From Calamus simplicifolius (lineage: Eukaryota > Streptophyta > Magnoliopsida > Arecales > Arecaceae), in assembly GCA_900491605.1 (NCBI GenBank), contig UESW01005035.1, positions 97,074-161,073 of the forward strand: a DNA stretch of 64,000 bases, given 5' to 3'. The notes beneath the pieces are model-generated. The model had not been told where the DNA came from. It ran no database searches and was given only the letters and a program-made list of their open reading frames with translations. This document shows positions 21,360 through 32,559 of this stretch, in pieces. The translations under genes and the position numbers were made by a program. How positions within the stretch are numbered: position 1 is the stretch's first letter; each line of letters begins with the position of its first letter.

Positions 21360-23658
21360 TGTCACGCCCCAGACCCTATATTGGATCTAGGGGTGGCAAC
21401 CCGCCAAATGCCGGGCATGCAAGGCATCCCAAAATATAACATTTAATACAAGAAGGGGTAATAATTATATTTCGTCCAATTTAAATGGTTCTTAATACAA
21501 ACCATAATCATATGTTTTAGACTACATGCCAAAATACATAATTCAATGGGGTTACAACAAAGTACGGGATCTAAGTCACTCTGATAGCTGCTCCAACTAC
21601 CCCATATCCCCATCTTCAGATATGTGGCTCTGAAAAATATTGTGATATTTAAATGAGCTCACACTCAATAAGTAAGCCAACTATAATGTAATATAATCAC
21701 TTCATGCTTTTATCAACTAAATTTTTCATAATAAACATCTGCCAAGCTTCCATATTTCAAATACATTTTATCATGTTATCAAAACATGCATCATATGCTC
21801 AAAATAAATTTTGGAAGCAATTGCCATATATAGTATATCAAGAATATACAATTTCAGGATAAAACCACTGTACCACTGTAAATAGCTTGTAAAAAATGTA
21901 TTTTTATACCAATATCCATGGCCACACACTATGTACATAGAACACCCCTCTCGGGTGTAACACCCCCCTCGGATGTATCCTCCATAAATATCCCCTGGGA
22001 GTCAGAGTCCTGGAACCAGTGTCATGCACTCACATCCTTCCATATCCGGCTACAACACACCCCAAGAGTGTGCTCTCCATATACCCTCCTATGGAGATGG
22101 GTCCCGGTGCCATGTGGCATAATATTGTCATATCCTATCACAGCACACCTTCTGGGTGTGTATTCTCCATATACCCCCCTATGGAGTTGGGTCTCGGTGC
22201 CAAGTGAGTCATGCAACATATCACATCATATCATATCATAGCGGACCATGGTGGGACATATTATCATAGACACAAAGTATCATTTTCATGTCACATTTGC
22301 CAAATAGCATGCATATTTATAAAACCTTTAACAATTTCAAAGGTCATGCCAATTGATCAGTTATCCACATAGATACCCAATTATTTACAAAATATAATAA
22401 ATAATAAACTAATCATAGTAAACGCTTATTTGCAAATATTAATGCCAGTCCATTTTTCTCGTTTTTCAAATAATGCAATATATAACAATATAGCCTTTAA
22501 ATACATAATTTTTATATTTTAATAATTTATGGAAATTATGATAAATGACTTACTTACCTTCTGGCGCTAATCCAAAAATGTAGTTCGGCTATTTAAGCAC
22601 CTGGGTACCTACAGCATCAATTTTTCAATTTTTAGTCCCCAAAAATAGCATATTAAAATAGCTTTTAACCTCTACCCAGTTTAATCCCGGAGCCAACTTG
22701 GGGCTTGAATATCTCCCAATATATAATCCCAAAAGGGAAAATAAAATACCCCCAGAAACTAGAATCAACACTGATCAGGGGCATATTTTTATTTTTTCAT
22801 TTTTGCCTCAATACATGATTCAAATCGTGGCCCAAAAGTGGCTCGCGAGACGGCCCAACAGGGCCCAAAAGGGGAACGACCCAAACCGGCCCGCTCCCCC
22901 TTTCAGCCCTGCCTCCCCTGTTTCATCTAAAACAGGGGAGGTTGTGCCGGCGGCCAAGGCCGCCGCCGGCCACTCCCCGGGGGAGGCCCAGCCGCCGCCG
23001 ACCGGCCCGGAGCCGGCCGTCACCGAGGCCGCTTCCCATTCCCTCTATCTCTCCCTTTATTTCTCTCTTTCTCCCGTTGCCCGCCGCGGCTGCCACCCGT
23101 GCCGGTGGCTCGGCCGGCCACCATGGCCGGCTGGAACTCCACTGGACGCTGCCCCGGCGCCGGTGGAGGCTGCCGACCGTAGCCCGGGCCCAACGAGCCG
23201 GCGGGCACTCCGCCGGGCCCAAACCAAGCCGCGGAGCGGCTTGGTTCCGCGATGAAGGGAGGGCTGCTCGGCAGCCCTCCACTACCCCTCTCCGGCCGCC
23301 TCGAGCGGCCGGAGCCTCCTCCTCCTCCCTCCTCCGGCCGCCTCGAGCGGCCGGGTATGGAAACAGGAGGAACCCCCCGATTCCCTCTCTGTCACTCTTC
23401 TCCCTACTGAAACACTGGACGAAGGGGGGAAAAATTACTTGGGCTTGTTGATGGTGGTGGGTGGAGGGGAAGGCTCCCTCCTCCCTCCTCATATATACCC
23501 CTGGCGGGGAGGACCCCCACCGTGCCTGCGAGAAGAGAGGCGCCGCCCTCTTTGACTGGGGAGCTGGGGAGCCATCCGCGTGCGGTACGACTGCGACGCC
23601 TCCCCCTCCTTCGGTCCAAGAAGATGGATCCTCACCATGTGAGAATCCAGGGCTCACA
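21360..23658 (-). mobile_element. Solo LTR of a Ty3/gypsy-like retrotransposon, 2.3 kb
   Basis: The unit starts TGTCACGCCCC and ends GGGCTCACA, so it has TG...CA ends, and it is flanked by a perfect 5-bp duplication CCATC (21355-21359 and 23659-23663). It holds no coding region, so it is a solo LTR left by LTR-LTR recombination. A TATA box on the minus strand (23491-23497) and a downstream GC-rich section (about 22840-23600) fix the orientation. Long LTRs with such ends occur in Tekay/Del-type chromoviruses, but the clade is a guess. A unit of about 90-100 bases built on CTCCATATACCC..CTATGGAG is tandemly repeated at 22064-22215. The long open frames in the GC-rich part are not credible genes. 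Confidence 0.85.
23491..23497 (-). promoter_or_regulatory. TATA box of the solo LTR (minus strand)
   Basis: The minus strand reads GGGGTATATATGAGG in an otherwise GC-rich setting, a good TATA box about 160 bases from the right edge of the LTR. Transcription would run leftwards through the GC-rich section. Confidence 0.55.
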
Positions 23659-23663
23659 CCATC

Positions 23664-24867
23664 CCTTCTTGATATAATATATCAAGCATAATTATCTAAT
23701 AGGCTTTATTTAATTTATCATAATCTGAATAGATTACCTACTATCAAACGCTCCCTTATAGATAAATTTAGGCCATTCTTCTCCTTATTGAACCAAAGGA
23801 AAAGTCTGCGCCAAAGCTGCACTGCATAAGATAATTAATTCATATGGTACATATGCTAAAAATAAAAAAAATATATTTTTATTCTCAGCGTACATGAACA
23901 TATATCGCACGTCAATCATTATAAACAGTGCAATTGTTTGACCGCATGGTATAGCAAAACTTTTCTTGAACCAAATAAAATCCAGCTAAAGGCCTCATCG
24001 AAGAGATAAGTTAGCTATCCTATCCTGTTAGGAATAGCAATAAAATAAAATAAATTAAAAATCTCAATTCATATCTCTGTCTTTGCTTTTACCAAAGAAA
24101 ATAATTTCATCCTACTTTATCATCATGTATGAGTTATTTTTTATTCATTTCCGCCGCATAAGCAAAAATAAACCCTTACCCTTACTCTGCCTCACCTCTT
24201 TTGATAAGAATATTTTAATAAAAGTTATAAGAATAATTATATAAATATAAAAATATATAAAGACAATATATAAAACTAATAAAATGGGCTAAGGATATAC
24301 TTATCTCCGTCTCACTCTATTTTTGTTAATAAAAATAAAAATAATTTGGTTCTCACTCTGCGTCTGGATAAAAAAAAATCACTATTTTGAATGGAATAAG
24401 ATATAGTCAATATGTGAATTATGCGTTAAAATTACAATTCCTGAATTCTAATTGCATTAAGATCTAATAGGAGGATGACTTGCTAATATTCATGGATCCC
24501 GATTGCGCGGAACTCATTGACTTCGTCGGTAAAAGTTTTATGATGCATCTACCTGCCCAATTTTACTCCATTATAAATCATGTTGGGGAATTTCTAGCAG
24601 ATGAATTGTTGAATTATCTTTCTTTGCAGTGTATAAACTATAAACTGACAAGCTGTGCATTATCATGTGGCATGGACTAAATCAAGTCATCTGACGGTCA
24701 GATCAGCAATAAGTTATGATAAAATATGTTCAAATATTAGGATATGGTAGAAATTGGGGGAAAAAAGAAATGTTGGGCAGGGCAGCCATGGCTAAACAAC
24801 TATTTCACATGGTCAATAAGAAATAATTGCAGTTAATCTCCTAACAGCTGTGCTAAATAAAGATTAG
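23664..24867. other. AT-rich intergenic DNA
   Basis: The stretch begins with a probable MITE-like border (ATATAATATATCAAGC, AGATTACCTACTATCAAACG) matching words left of the solo LTR. The rest has stops in all frames. A 66-codon open frame at 24480-24680 has no recognised domain. Confidence 0.45.
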
Positions 24868-25900
24868 TTTTGAAGCTGTCTTGACTCTTGAGTTCAATCT
24901 CCTATCAAGACCCAGCCACCCAATTTAGCAACCCGACGGCTTCTTGAACTTGGCAAACTGAAGCTATACATGATACATATTTATAGTTTCGTTATGTTTT
25001 ATATATATCTTTAAAAAAAATTAAAAAAATTATACACTATCTTTAATGTAATATAACATGCATCGAACATGATATTTTATCCGCACATACGTACTAAAAA
25101 TTCATTCGTGGACATTATTGATGCATAAATTTTTGTATAAATAAATTATCATACTTAATATAAATCATACAGCATCAAAATAATATATAATATTTTTTTT
25201 TAAAAAAAAAATCAAGGTAGCCGGCGAGCTTCGTGGGACCCGGATCCCGATGGAATCGGTTGAAAACCACCAACTAGACAACAAAAATAAAGTATTCCCT
25301 TAGCTTGGTCGAAAAGGTCATGCATGAAAGTCAACTCATCTAAAGTCTTTTGCAAATTACATGGAATGGACAGGTCATACACGAAAGTCAAAACTAATAA
25401 ATGCAAATAACGCAATAGTCAGCACAGAAAATTCTTAGAATAATTTTGAAGCCGCCCTAATTGTTGAATAGCCGATTAAATCTTCTACGGTAAAGAACCA
25501 GCCTCCAGTTTAGAAGTCCAACGGCTTCTTCAACTTGATAACCTGACGCAATGCACGATAAATAATTCGTCACATCTCTTATTCGTGGTAATAAAAGCCG
25601 GATCAGACCGGCTGGATCGGCTGGTTTAGCCAGTGAGCTAGACTCTTGGCCTCCTCCTTGGACCTGAACTTTGATCGGGCTAACTGAAAGCCACCAACTT
25701 GGCGATGAAGTGAAGGAAAAGCTTCCCCTAGTTTTCTAAAGAAAACATACGAAAATCAAAACTAATAAATGGAGACGAACGCAGTAACCAGCAAGAAGTC
25801 ATATATGACTTCCAAAATTAATAAATGGAGATACAAGCTTCTTGAATATTATATCATTGAAGCCATGCATGAAATATATAGACTTGTCATGTCTTAGAGT
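24868..25900. repeat. Degenerate duplicated blocks
   Basis: The phrase GACGGCTTCTTGAACTTGGC (24937) recurs as AACGGCTTCTTCAACTTGAT (25520) and, more weakly, near 25831. The phrases CGAAAGTCAAAACTAATAAATG (25383) and CGAAAATCAAAACTAATAAATG (25751) also repeat. Similar blocks about 370-580 bases apart suggest an old duplicated non-coding module. No coding domain is seen. Confidence 0.5.
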
Positions 25901-26759
25901 CATGCATGACACTTCTACAAATCCATCATGTCCGATGCACCAATCCAAAACCCTGCCTCAAGTTCAGTTGCCAACTGTTATCATAAGATTGAGTAATGAT
26001 CCTTCGAGCATAAAGAGTTTTTCGGGATCCCCTAACCCCCCCCCCCCCCCCCCCTCCCCCAAACCCCTCGTGATATCAATCAAAAAATAATATTTTATTC
26101 TTTCAAATATTTCTTTGCTATCTAAAATAATTTTTTAAAAAATCAAAAGTTTTGTAATACTTTACATAAATTTTTTTTTTGTCACACAAAACTAAAAAGA
26201 ACATATATTTTTTTATCTTACTATGTTTGATATTTTTTAAAACTTTAATAAATGTATTGGTAAGTCCTACAAAAATTTCATATAATATATTTAAATAGTT
26301 ATTGAAAAAATTAGAATGATTCATGATTTTTTCTATTTGTTATAATTAAATAATATTTTAAAATATAGACTCATGCAAGTGAAAAAATAATATCTAAAAT
26401 CAAAATTAGCACTAATTATACATATTTTTCTGATAATATATACTTATTGATTTTTAAATATTTTAAAAATTTATTGAATGGTTCCCGTTATAATCTAGTC
26501 CAATGGTTTGCCCTGCGGTGAGACCATTAGTTCACTGACCCCGATTCTCAGCTGGCTCCAGTGTTATAGCTATGGTTCTATGACCTCCCACTAGCACCCA
26601 AACTGTGGTTTTATACTAGATTAATCAACCCCCTTGCATGCAAGGCTTTGGTACCAGAATCTTAGGTGCTAAATGTGCACACGTGCGTGCACAATCAAAT
26701 TAGCTGACAATTTAATGACATGCATAGCTGTTCTTGAATTCCTGGGCGAGTTCGTTTAG
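25901..26759. other. AT-rich intergenic DNA with a poly-C tract
   Basis: A nearly pure C run of about 25 bases lies at 26036-26060. The remaining sequence is very AT-rich with long A and T runs, and no gene is recognised. Confidence 0.5.
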
Positions 26760-27860
26760 CACTAGTTGACGGCATCGAGGAAAATACAATACCAAACAGA
26801 CCGACACCCTTGTACTTCTTGCTTGGATCCTGCAAAGAGTAACAAGTGCGCGCTCACAAACCCCGCTCTGATTTCCGCTTGACGCACGGTAGCCATTGAA
26901 ATCACAAGAACCAGTTCCAGTCTTTTTCGTGATTTCTTGGCCGCTGCTTGTTTATAAATTAGAACCAAGTAGATTGTACGAGACTCAGAAGAGATTTGTT
27001 TTATTTCCGGCAGTTCTTATTTTTGACGGGATTTCCAGCAGTTCCGTTGGTAGCCCAGGCCCCAGATCAAAGGTTAGGTTGCCGTCGCTTTGGACGCCGA
27101 GCTTGCTTGAACGTTCCTCCTTGGTAATCGCTGTCCATCAGTCGGAACTGGACCCACTACATGGGATGGCACGATGATAGCAGAGGGGTCGTTGAGACTT
27201 TGCCTTTGGACTGTACCGTTGCCATCACTGTTTTAAAAATTGAATCAGACGTATCGGTCAATTGATTTAATCAAAAATTATCATTAATTTGATCTAATTT
27301 TATTATTAAAGTTAATTTTTATATGATTTGATAAATATTAAAAAAAATTATTGGATCGATCAATTTCAAATCGATCTAATTTGATTTTTAATTTTTTTTT
27401 AATTTTTAATTTGAATTATATTTATATTTTATTATTTTATATTATTAAATTAAAATTAATTACAATTTAAATGTTAAACGATTCGCTGTTTGTTCTAAAT
27501 TTCAAAACATCAGTGACAAAGGTACCATTATTGAGCATGGCAGTATGGTTAACAGTCCTGTTTGGGGCTCCACACCTCAACATCATGGCCCTCGAGAAGC
27601 GCAAGGCGGCCAGGTCCACTCTTGGCACCGGGTTGTGCTGGTTGTTTCCACACGCATAAACCAAACGAAGGTTTCATTCTCTATCTTCTCAAACCAGACG
27701 ACGAGACGAAAGGGACTGCCATCGGTGACGGGTTGGAATCTGAACGTGAAGTCACCGAGAGGCGAGAAGCAGGTAGTGGTTTGGCTGGTCCGAATTGTAT
27801 GGGTGGAGCCCAGGCTTTTATGCCACTTCGTCAAAGCTGGAGATGACGTCAATCTTTGGT
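26760..27860 (-). pseudogene. Broken paralogue of the lectin receptor kinase ectodomain
   Basis: The minus strand carries pieces that match the ectodomain of the intact gene at 12946-17368. At 27852-27660: KSLGSTHTIRTSQTTTCFSP, GDFTFRFQPV and WFEKIENETFVW correspond to the B-lectin domain. After a frame change, TVNHTAMLNNGTFV follows near 27560-27510. At about 27230-26780 come QRQSLNDPSAI, VPSHVVGP, TGTGSCDFNGYRASSGN and CRIQARST, matching the mid and EGF-like region. An AT-rich stretch (27232-27465) separates the two pieces. No membrane segment or kinase is seen. Frameshifts and stops are frequent, so it is non-functional. Confidence 0.8.
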
Positions 27861-28203
27861 GTTTATTTTCAACTGAAGGCGCTTATTAGATGTTATTGTT
27901 AGGTCACGTTTAGGATGATAATATTCCATTGCATCGTATTATCAATCAAAAAAGAAAGAAGAATATTTGATCATTCTTTATAATATTAAAATCTCTAAAT
28001 TAAGAGCGATGATTTTGAGGTGAATTTTGATGAAAACTTATGATTAAATTCCTCACCAAATATATTTTATTCTAAAATAAATTTTTGGCTTAACTAAACC
28101 TTTGTTGAAAATATATAAGTTGGGATGGGTATGACTCACGGCCATAGAAGGCCTCGACCTAGCCTTTAGACTTTCATGGCCTAAGTTAAGGATTTTATCT
28201 TAT
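27861..28203. other. Intergenic DNA
   Basis: AT-rich sequence upstream of the lectin pseudogene; no gene, RNA or element end recognised. Confidence 0.5.
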
Positions 28204-28204
28204 G

Positions 28205-28399
28205 GAAAAGACTTGTTGTACTGTTCTTTGGTGCAGCAAGAATGCATCGAGCATGCAGATTGGCTGCACGTCCATGCCATCATGCGTGCTAAGGTTCAAT
28301 GGGTCTTGGCATGCACCGCACGTGCAGTGGCATCGCACGACCAATCCGCATATCCAATGCTCGCTTGCTACACCAAAGAACGGTACAACAAGACTTTTC
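28205..28399. repeat. Long imperfect inverted repeat (hairpin), foldback element or MITE-like
   Basis: The outer arms 28205-28233 and 28371-28399 pair at 27 of 29 positions (core CTTGTTGTAC..TTCTTTGGTG against its reverse complement). The similarity continues inward more weakly, through GCAGCAAG/CTTGCTAC and GCAGATTGG/CCAATCCGC, to about 28281 and 28326. The transcript of either strand would fold into a stem of about 75 pairs with a loop near 45 bases. No clear target duplication flanks it. It could be a foldback element or a hairpin-RNA source. Confidence 0.7.
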
Positions 28400-28404
28400 T
28401 TTGA

Positions 28405-28798
28405 CTCATAGTGTCTACTTAACTTAATTTTTAAGCCCATTCAAATTAAGATCAAACATGAATTTAGAAAAGATAGGCATGATTCAGCCTGAAAAATATA
28501 GAAAGAGAAACTTTTTTGATGGAAGAAAAGAGACTTAACTACATTTGTATATAACTAAGCCTAAATTTGATCACTATTCCTATCATTAAATTTACACAAT
28601 CTTAAATCCAAAAGGCTATTCGTTAACTACCATTAGTTGCTTTAAAAAAATTCTAACATAATAAATACAAATAGATTAAAAAATAAAATTAGGCAAAAAA
28701 AATAAACATAATATATAGAAGTAAATACTAATTCTTTGGAAGGCAATGAAAAACATTTATCTCATAAAACAAATATTAATATGTTTAGAATAAACAGA
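28405..28798. other. Intergenic DNA up to the nested LTR block
   Basis: AT-rich sequence without coding content. Its last five bases, ACAGA (28794-28798), are the likely left target duplication of the solo LTR. Confidence 0.5.
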
Positions 28799-29571
28799 TG
28801 TTGGCATAGATGGCAACCCAAGAGAGGGGGTGAATTAGGTTCTTTAAAAATTTAAAACTACTTCTCAAATATAATTTACAAGTATAATGCTATGAAAAGG
28901 TTTATGTGCAATACAAAATAAGCTAAGCAGAATATGGAAGATAGAGTAAAGAGATAAGAGACAAGCACAACAAACGCATAATTTATAGTAGATCACTATA
29001 ATCACCTTGAATATAGAGGAGTTGTTTTGTAAGCTTACAACTCAAACTTATTGTTTTACCCCAGGATCATAACGAACCCAGCTGGTTTTCACAGAATCAC
29101 CAGCACAAAACCTCTCACAAGCTTTCTTAGCTTGCACAAGGCTAAAGTGTCTCCCTACTTCAATCCACTGATTGAATCAACTTACAAAAAACTATAAAGA
29201 GTTTAGATACAGCGAAAGTAAAGCACCAAGATGAGCAAATAAGATAATGTAAATGAATAGAAATAGAAGGTGACTGATTAGAAGATTTCTGAAGTTGAAC
29301 TTTTTTTTTTCTTTTCCTCTTTCCTTCTTTTGATTTTCCTCAAGATGAAACTTAAAGGTTTTGGAAGAACCTTTGATTTGAAGTATGAATCAGATCTAGG
29401 GCTCTCTTCTTTTTCTTTTAATTGATAAAAATCTCTCAAGATTTGCTTCAGATGCTTGGGATTTTTCTTGACCTTTGTTTTCATTCTAAGGCTTTAAAAT
29501 TTTAAACTTTCCCTCTAGATTTCTCTTTCTCTTCTCTTCTCCTCTTGAACTCAACTTGGGCTCCTACATAT

Positions 29572-30442
29572 TGTTGGGGTTTAGTCCTTAATGAATAGCA
29601 ATGGGATCAACCTCGCTGGAGAAGTATCCTAGGCTTTCACCCTTTGTTATTAATAATCAGATTAGTACGATAACGCGTCTGCCTTTAAACCCCTTGATTT
29701 CGGGTTCAAAACTCCACAGCCCCTTCTCTTTTTTTTTGCTTGGATTTATTTTAATCCTGTTTTTCTTGCTGAAATGCTCCTCTCCCCACCCTCCACACGC
29801 GTTGACCTTTCTTCGTGAGAAATCTCACTCTGGAACCTGTGAGACTTGCTTTCTTTCTTCTGCTTCATATATTCACCCAAGAAGCCTTGAAGGGAGTATT
29901 CTGCTCCACGTCCTGAAAGGAATTCACTCCTCCCCCTTCGTTGACCACCTTGACTCCATCCGTTGACCACCTTGACTCTTTGGATATGAGAACCACAACC
30001 AGAAAATCAGGTTCCTGGTTTATTCCATGAAGTTCTTGGCATCTTCCTTCCTAGGCATTTTCTCACACGGCTTTCTCCCACGGAAACAAAACGCTGGATC
30101 AAGACTCAGCCATCCCACGAAGCCTGGGAGGCGCGTAGTGCTTGGAACATGCTCTAAGGAGGAGGGAGAGGATGGAGGAGGAGAGAGAGAGAGGATTAGA
30201 GTTAGAAAGAAAATAATCTGTTCTATTCCATCCAAACCCTAAAAGCTAAGATTTAAATACATCCACTAAGTGGGCCAGTCCCAGACTCAACAAAAACTTC
30301 CATGGACTAACCCAATGAGATTAAACTAATCCCCAAGCCCATGTACACCTGTGACTTGATTTAATCATAACCCTTGGACCCACACCTAGCCTAATATAAG
30401 TTAGCCCCTCTGGGCCTTGATAGCACCATACCAGGCCCAACA
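29572..30442 (-). repeat. 3' LTR of the deleted copia element
   Basis: 871 bases, TGTTGGGG...GGCCCAACA on the plus strand. It aligns along its whole length with the other LTR, with scattered differences including the CTCGCTGG/CTCATTGG region. It is followed on the right by the polypurine tract of the element. Confidence 0.88.
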
Positions 30443-30457
30443 ATCTTCACCTTGGTG

Positions 30458-30910
30458 CTTTTAAGGCCTCAGCACGTCCACCGTATTCATCAGCTACATC
30501 TCTACGAAAACTATCCCATGAAAGAACCTTGGTCAGTGCATTGCTGGATTTTCCTTGGTATGTACCTTTACCAGCTCCACTCCACCTTCTTCCACTAGCT
30601 CTCTGTAGTCGAAGCCTTCCTTCTGAGATTATCCTCTTGCCACTAGTCCTACTTTGTACCTAATACCTTTTTGCTCTGAAGGTTCTTTTTTGCGCTGATA
30701 AACCTATTTGCAACAAATGGGTTTCTTTCCTTGTGGCAATTGAACAACCTACCATGAGCCATTCCTGCAAAGAGACTGCATCTCCTTTGCTATAGCATGC
30801 ATCTTCTGCCATAGCCTGAACCCACCTATCTTTATCCTAACTGTCCTGGCTCTCCACAACCTTCTGATAGGTGTAAGTGTCTTCATTCGTTGTCACCAGG
30901 GCATATGACA
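30458..30910 (-). pseudogene. pol: Remnants of RT N-terminus joined to RNase H C-terminus
   Basis: Reading leftwards, the minus strand shows the start of the RT domain (words such as RWVQAM, CRNGSW and VGLVARG in changing frames between 30860 and 30620). Near 30600 it passes directly to the very end of pol (LVKVHTKENPA in one frame, near 30590-30560). The RT catalytic region with YVDD and the RNase H active site are absent. An internal deletion of roughly 1.5-2 kb relative to a complete copia pol is the simplest reading. Confidence 0.65.
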
Positions 30911-31171
30911 TCGAATCCTCGAAGCTGTGTCGAACTGGTGGTCGCACGTTTCTCTTGGGCCTATGCGGTGCGATCCTAGTATCAGTCCCCTACTTAGCTG
31001 CATCCTCCTGAGTCCTCTATCCAGCTGCATCCTGCTGACTTCCTGGCTTTTGAACCCTCTATCGATCTTCTCCATCTGAATCTCAAATCCTTCTAGTCCA
31101 CTATCAAATGGCATGACTATATAAGAGGTCATCTAACTAGTGTTACCATGTTCTACCTCATGCAGTTTTTG

Positions 31172-32080
31172 CTATGCATTTGTACCTTCTCTGCTCTGGA
31201 GGATCAAGCTCTCATCCCTGTTGATGACAACCTTCTTCTTCAAGAGGTTCCACATCCAATACCCCTTGATTTCATGCGGGTAGCCTAGGAACACCATCTT
31301 CTTAGACCTAGCGCTCAACTTACTTTGCTCCCCAGCACCAACATGCACATATGCCATGCATCCAAACACCTTCAGATGGTTCAAGCTTGTCTTTCCTTTA
31401 GACCAGATCTCCTCTGGAATGCCTCCATCTAACTTGGTGTGCGATGACCGATTGACCAAGTAGCTAGCTACATTTACTGCGTTAACCCAGAATATCTTTG
31501 GAAGCCCTGCCTGTAGCCTCAAGCACCTTGCTTTTTCCAATAGTGCTCTATTCATCCTCTCAGCCACCCCTTCCTGTTGAGAAGTTTTCATTACCGAGAA
31601 GTGTCTTTTGATGCCCCACTCACAAAATTTTCGAAACTCCCTGCTAGTATATTTTCCGCCACTGTCTGACCTTAGACACTTCACACTCCTACCATGCTTT
31701 CTCTCCACCTCAGCCTTTCAGATTCTGAACTTGGTGAATACCTTTGATTTCTTCTTCATGTAGTAGACCCACAGCTTCCTTGAGAAATCATCTATCAGAA
31801 TAAAGAAGTATCTGACCCCATTCCTTGCAGAAACTGAGGCTGGTCCCTAGACATCCATGTGTACTAGTTTCAGGGTTTCTGCAATCCTAACTGTGCTGAC
31901 TAAGAACTGCACTCTCCTCTACTTCCCAATCTGAAATGGCTCACAGATCTTCATATCTCCATCACTCAGGTCTGGAAGCAGCCTTCTCTTGCTCAATTCT
32001 TTCATTCCCCTATCTTCTATGTGGCCTAGGCGATAATGCCACATCCTATACACATCCCGAGGATCCTGTTCCATAGCTGC
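31172..32080 (-). pseudogene. pol: Copia integrase domain
   Basis: The zinc-binding part is recognisable near 32060-31930 (HYRLGHIEDRGMKEL, with stops). The catalytic core follows with KCLRSDSGGKYTSREF (near 31683) holding the second catalytic Asp. The open stretch 31708-31172 continues with EGVAERMNRALLEKARCLR, where the third acidic residue lies, and HLKVFGCMAYVHV and KMVFLGYPHEIKGY of the C-terminal domain. Upstream stops (near 31900, 31850 and 31710) break the frame. Confidence 0.85.
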
Positions 32081-32089
32081 TGCCTCAGA

Positions 32090-32455
32090 TTATCCTGTCA
32101 CCATAAAGCCCTCCAACATGTATAGGTTGTTCTCCAGTCTTCTCCCTCTTATTACCACCATAGCTCCATTAGAGATATTCAGAACTCCACTCTTGGCATG
32201 ATTGCTAAAGTTGTATCCAGTCTGCTCCAGATACCCCAGTGATACTAGAATTTTCTTGAGTTTTGGGATATGCTTTATGTTAGTAAGAGTGTGCACCATG
32301 CCATCAAGCATCCTTACCCTTACTGTCCCAATCCCTGTCACCTTGCAAGGGTGATCATCTCCAAGAGTCACACACCCCTCATCAACTTCTGTGTAAGTTT
32401 GAACCATGACCGGTTGGGAGTGTAATGATGAGAATAAGTTGAATCCAAGGTCCAC
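32090..32455 (-). pseudogene. pol: Copia protease-linker domain
   Basis: An open stretch with VTLGDDHPCKVTGIGTVRV, NIKHIPKLKKILVSLGYLEQ and NNLYMLEG is the second half of the copia protease and its link to integrase. The active site itself lies just upstream (near 32460) and reads LDSTYSHH instead of the usual LDSGCSHH, so the catalytic Gly is lost. Confidence 0.8.
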
Positions 32456-32559
32456 ATCTCTGTATTATGCCTATGACTATCTGATACCACCAAGAGATCT
32501 TCCTCCACCTCTTGGCCTGCAACTGTACTAATAGATTAAGATCCTTCCTTTTCTCTCTT

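Noticed and set aside
22698..23657. Long overlapping frames on both strands in the GC-rich part of the solo LTR
   Set aside because: Low stop density is expected at high GC. The frames are Pro/Ala/Arg-rich on both strands and lie within an LTR with clear ends.
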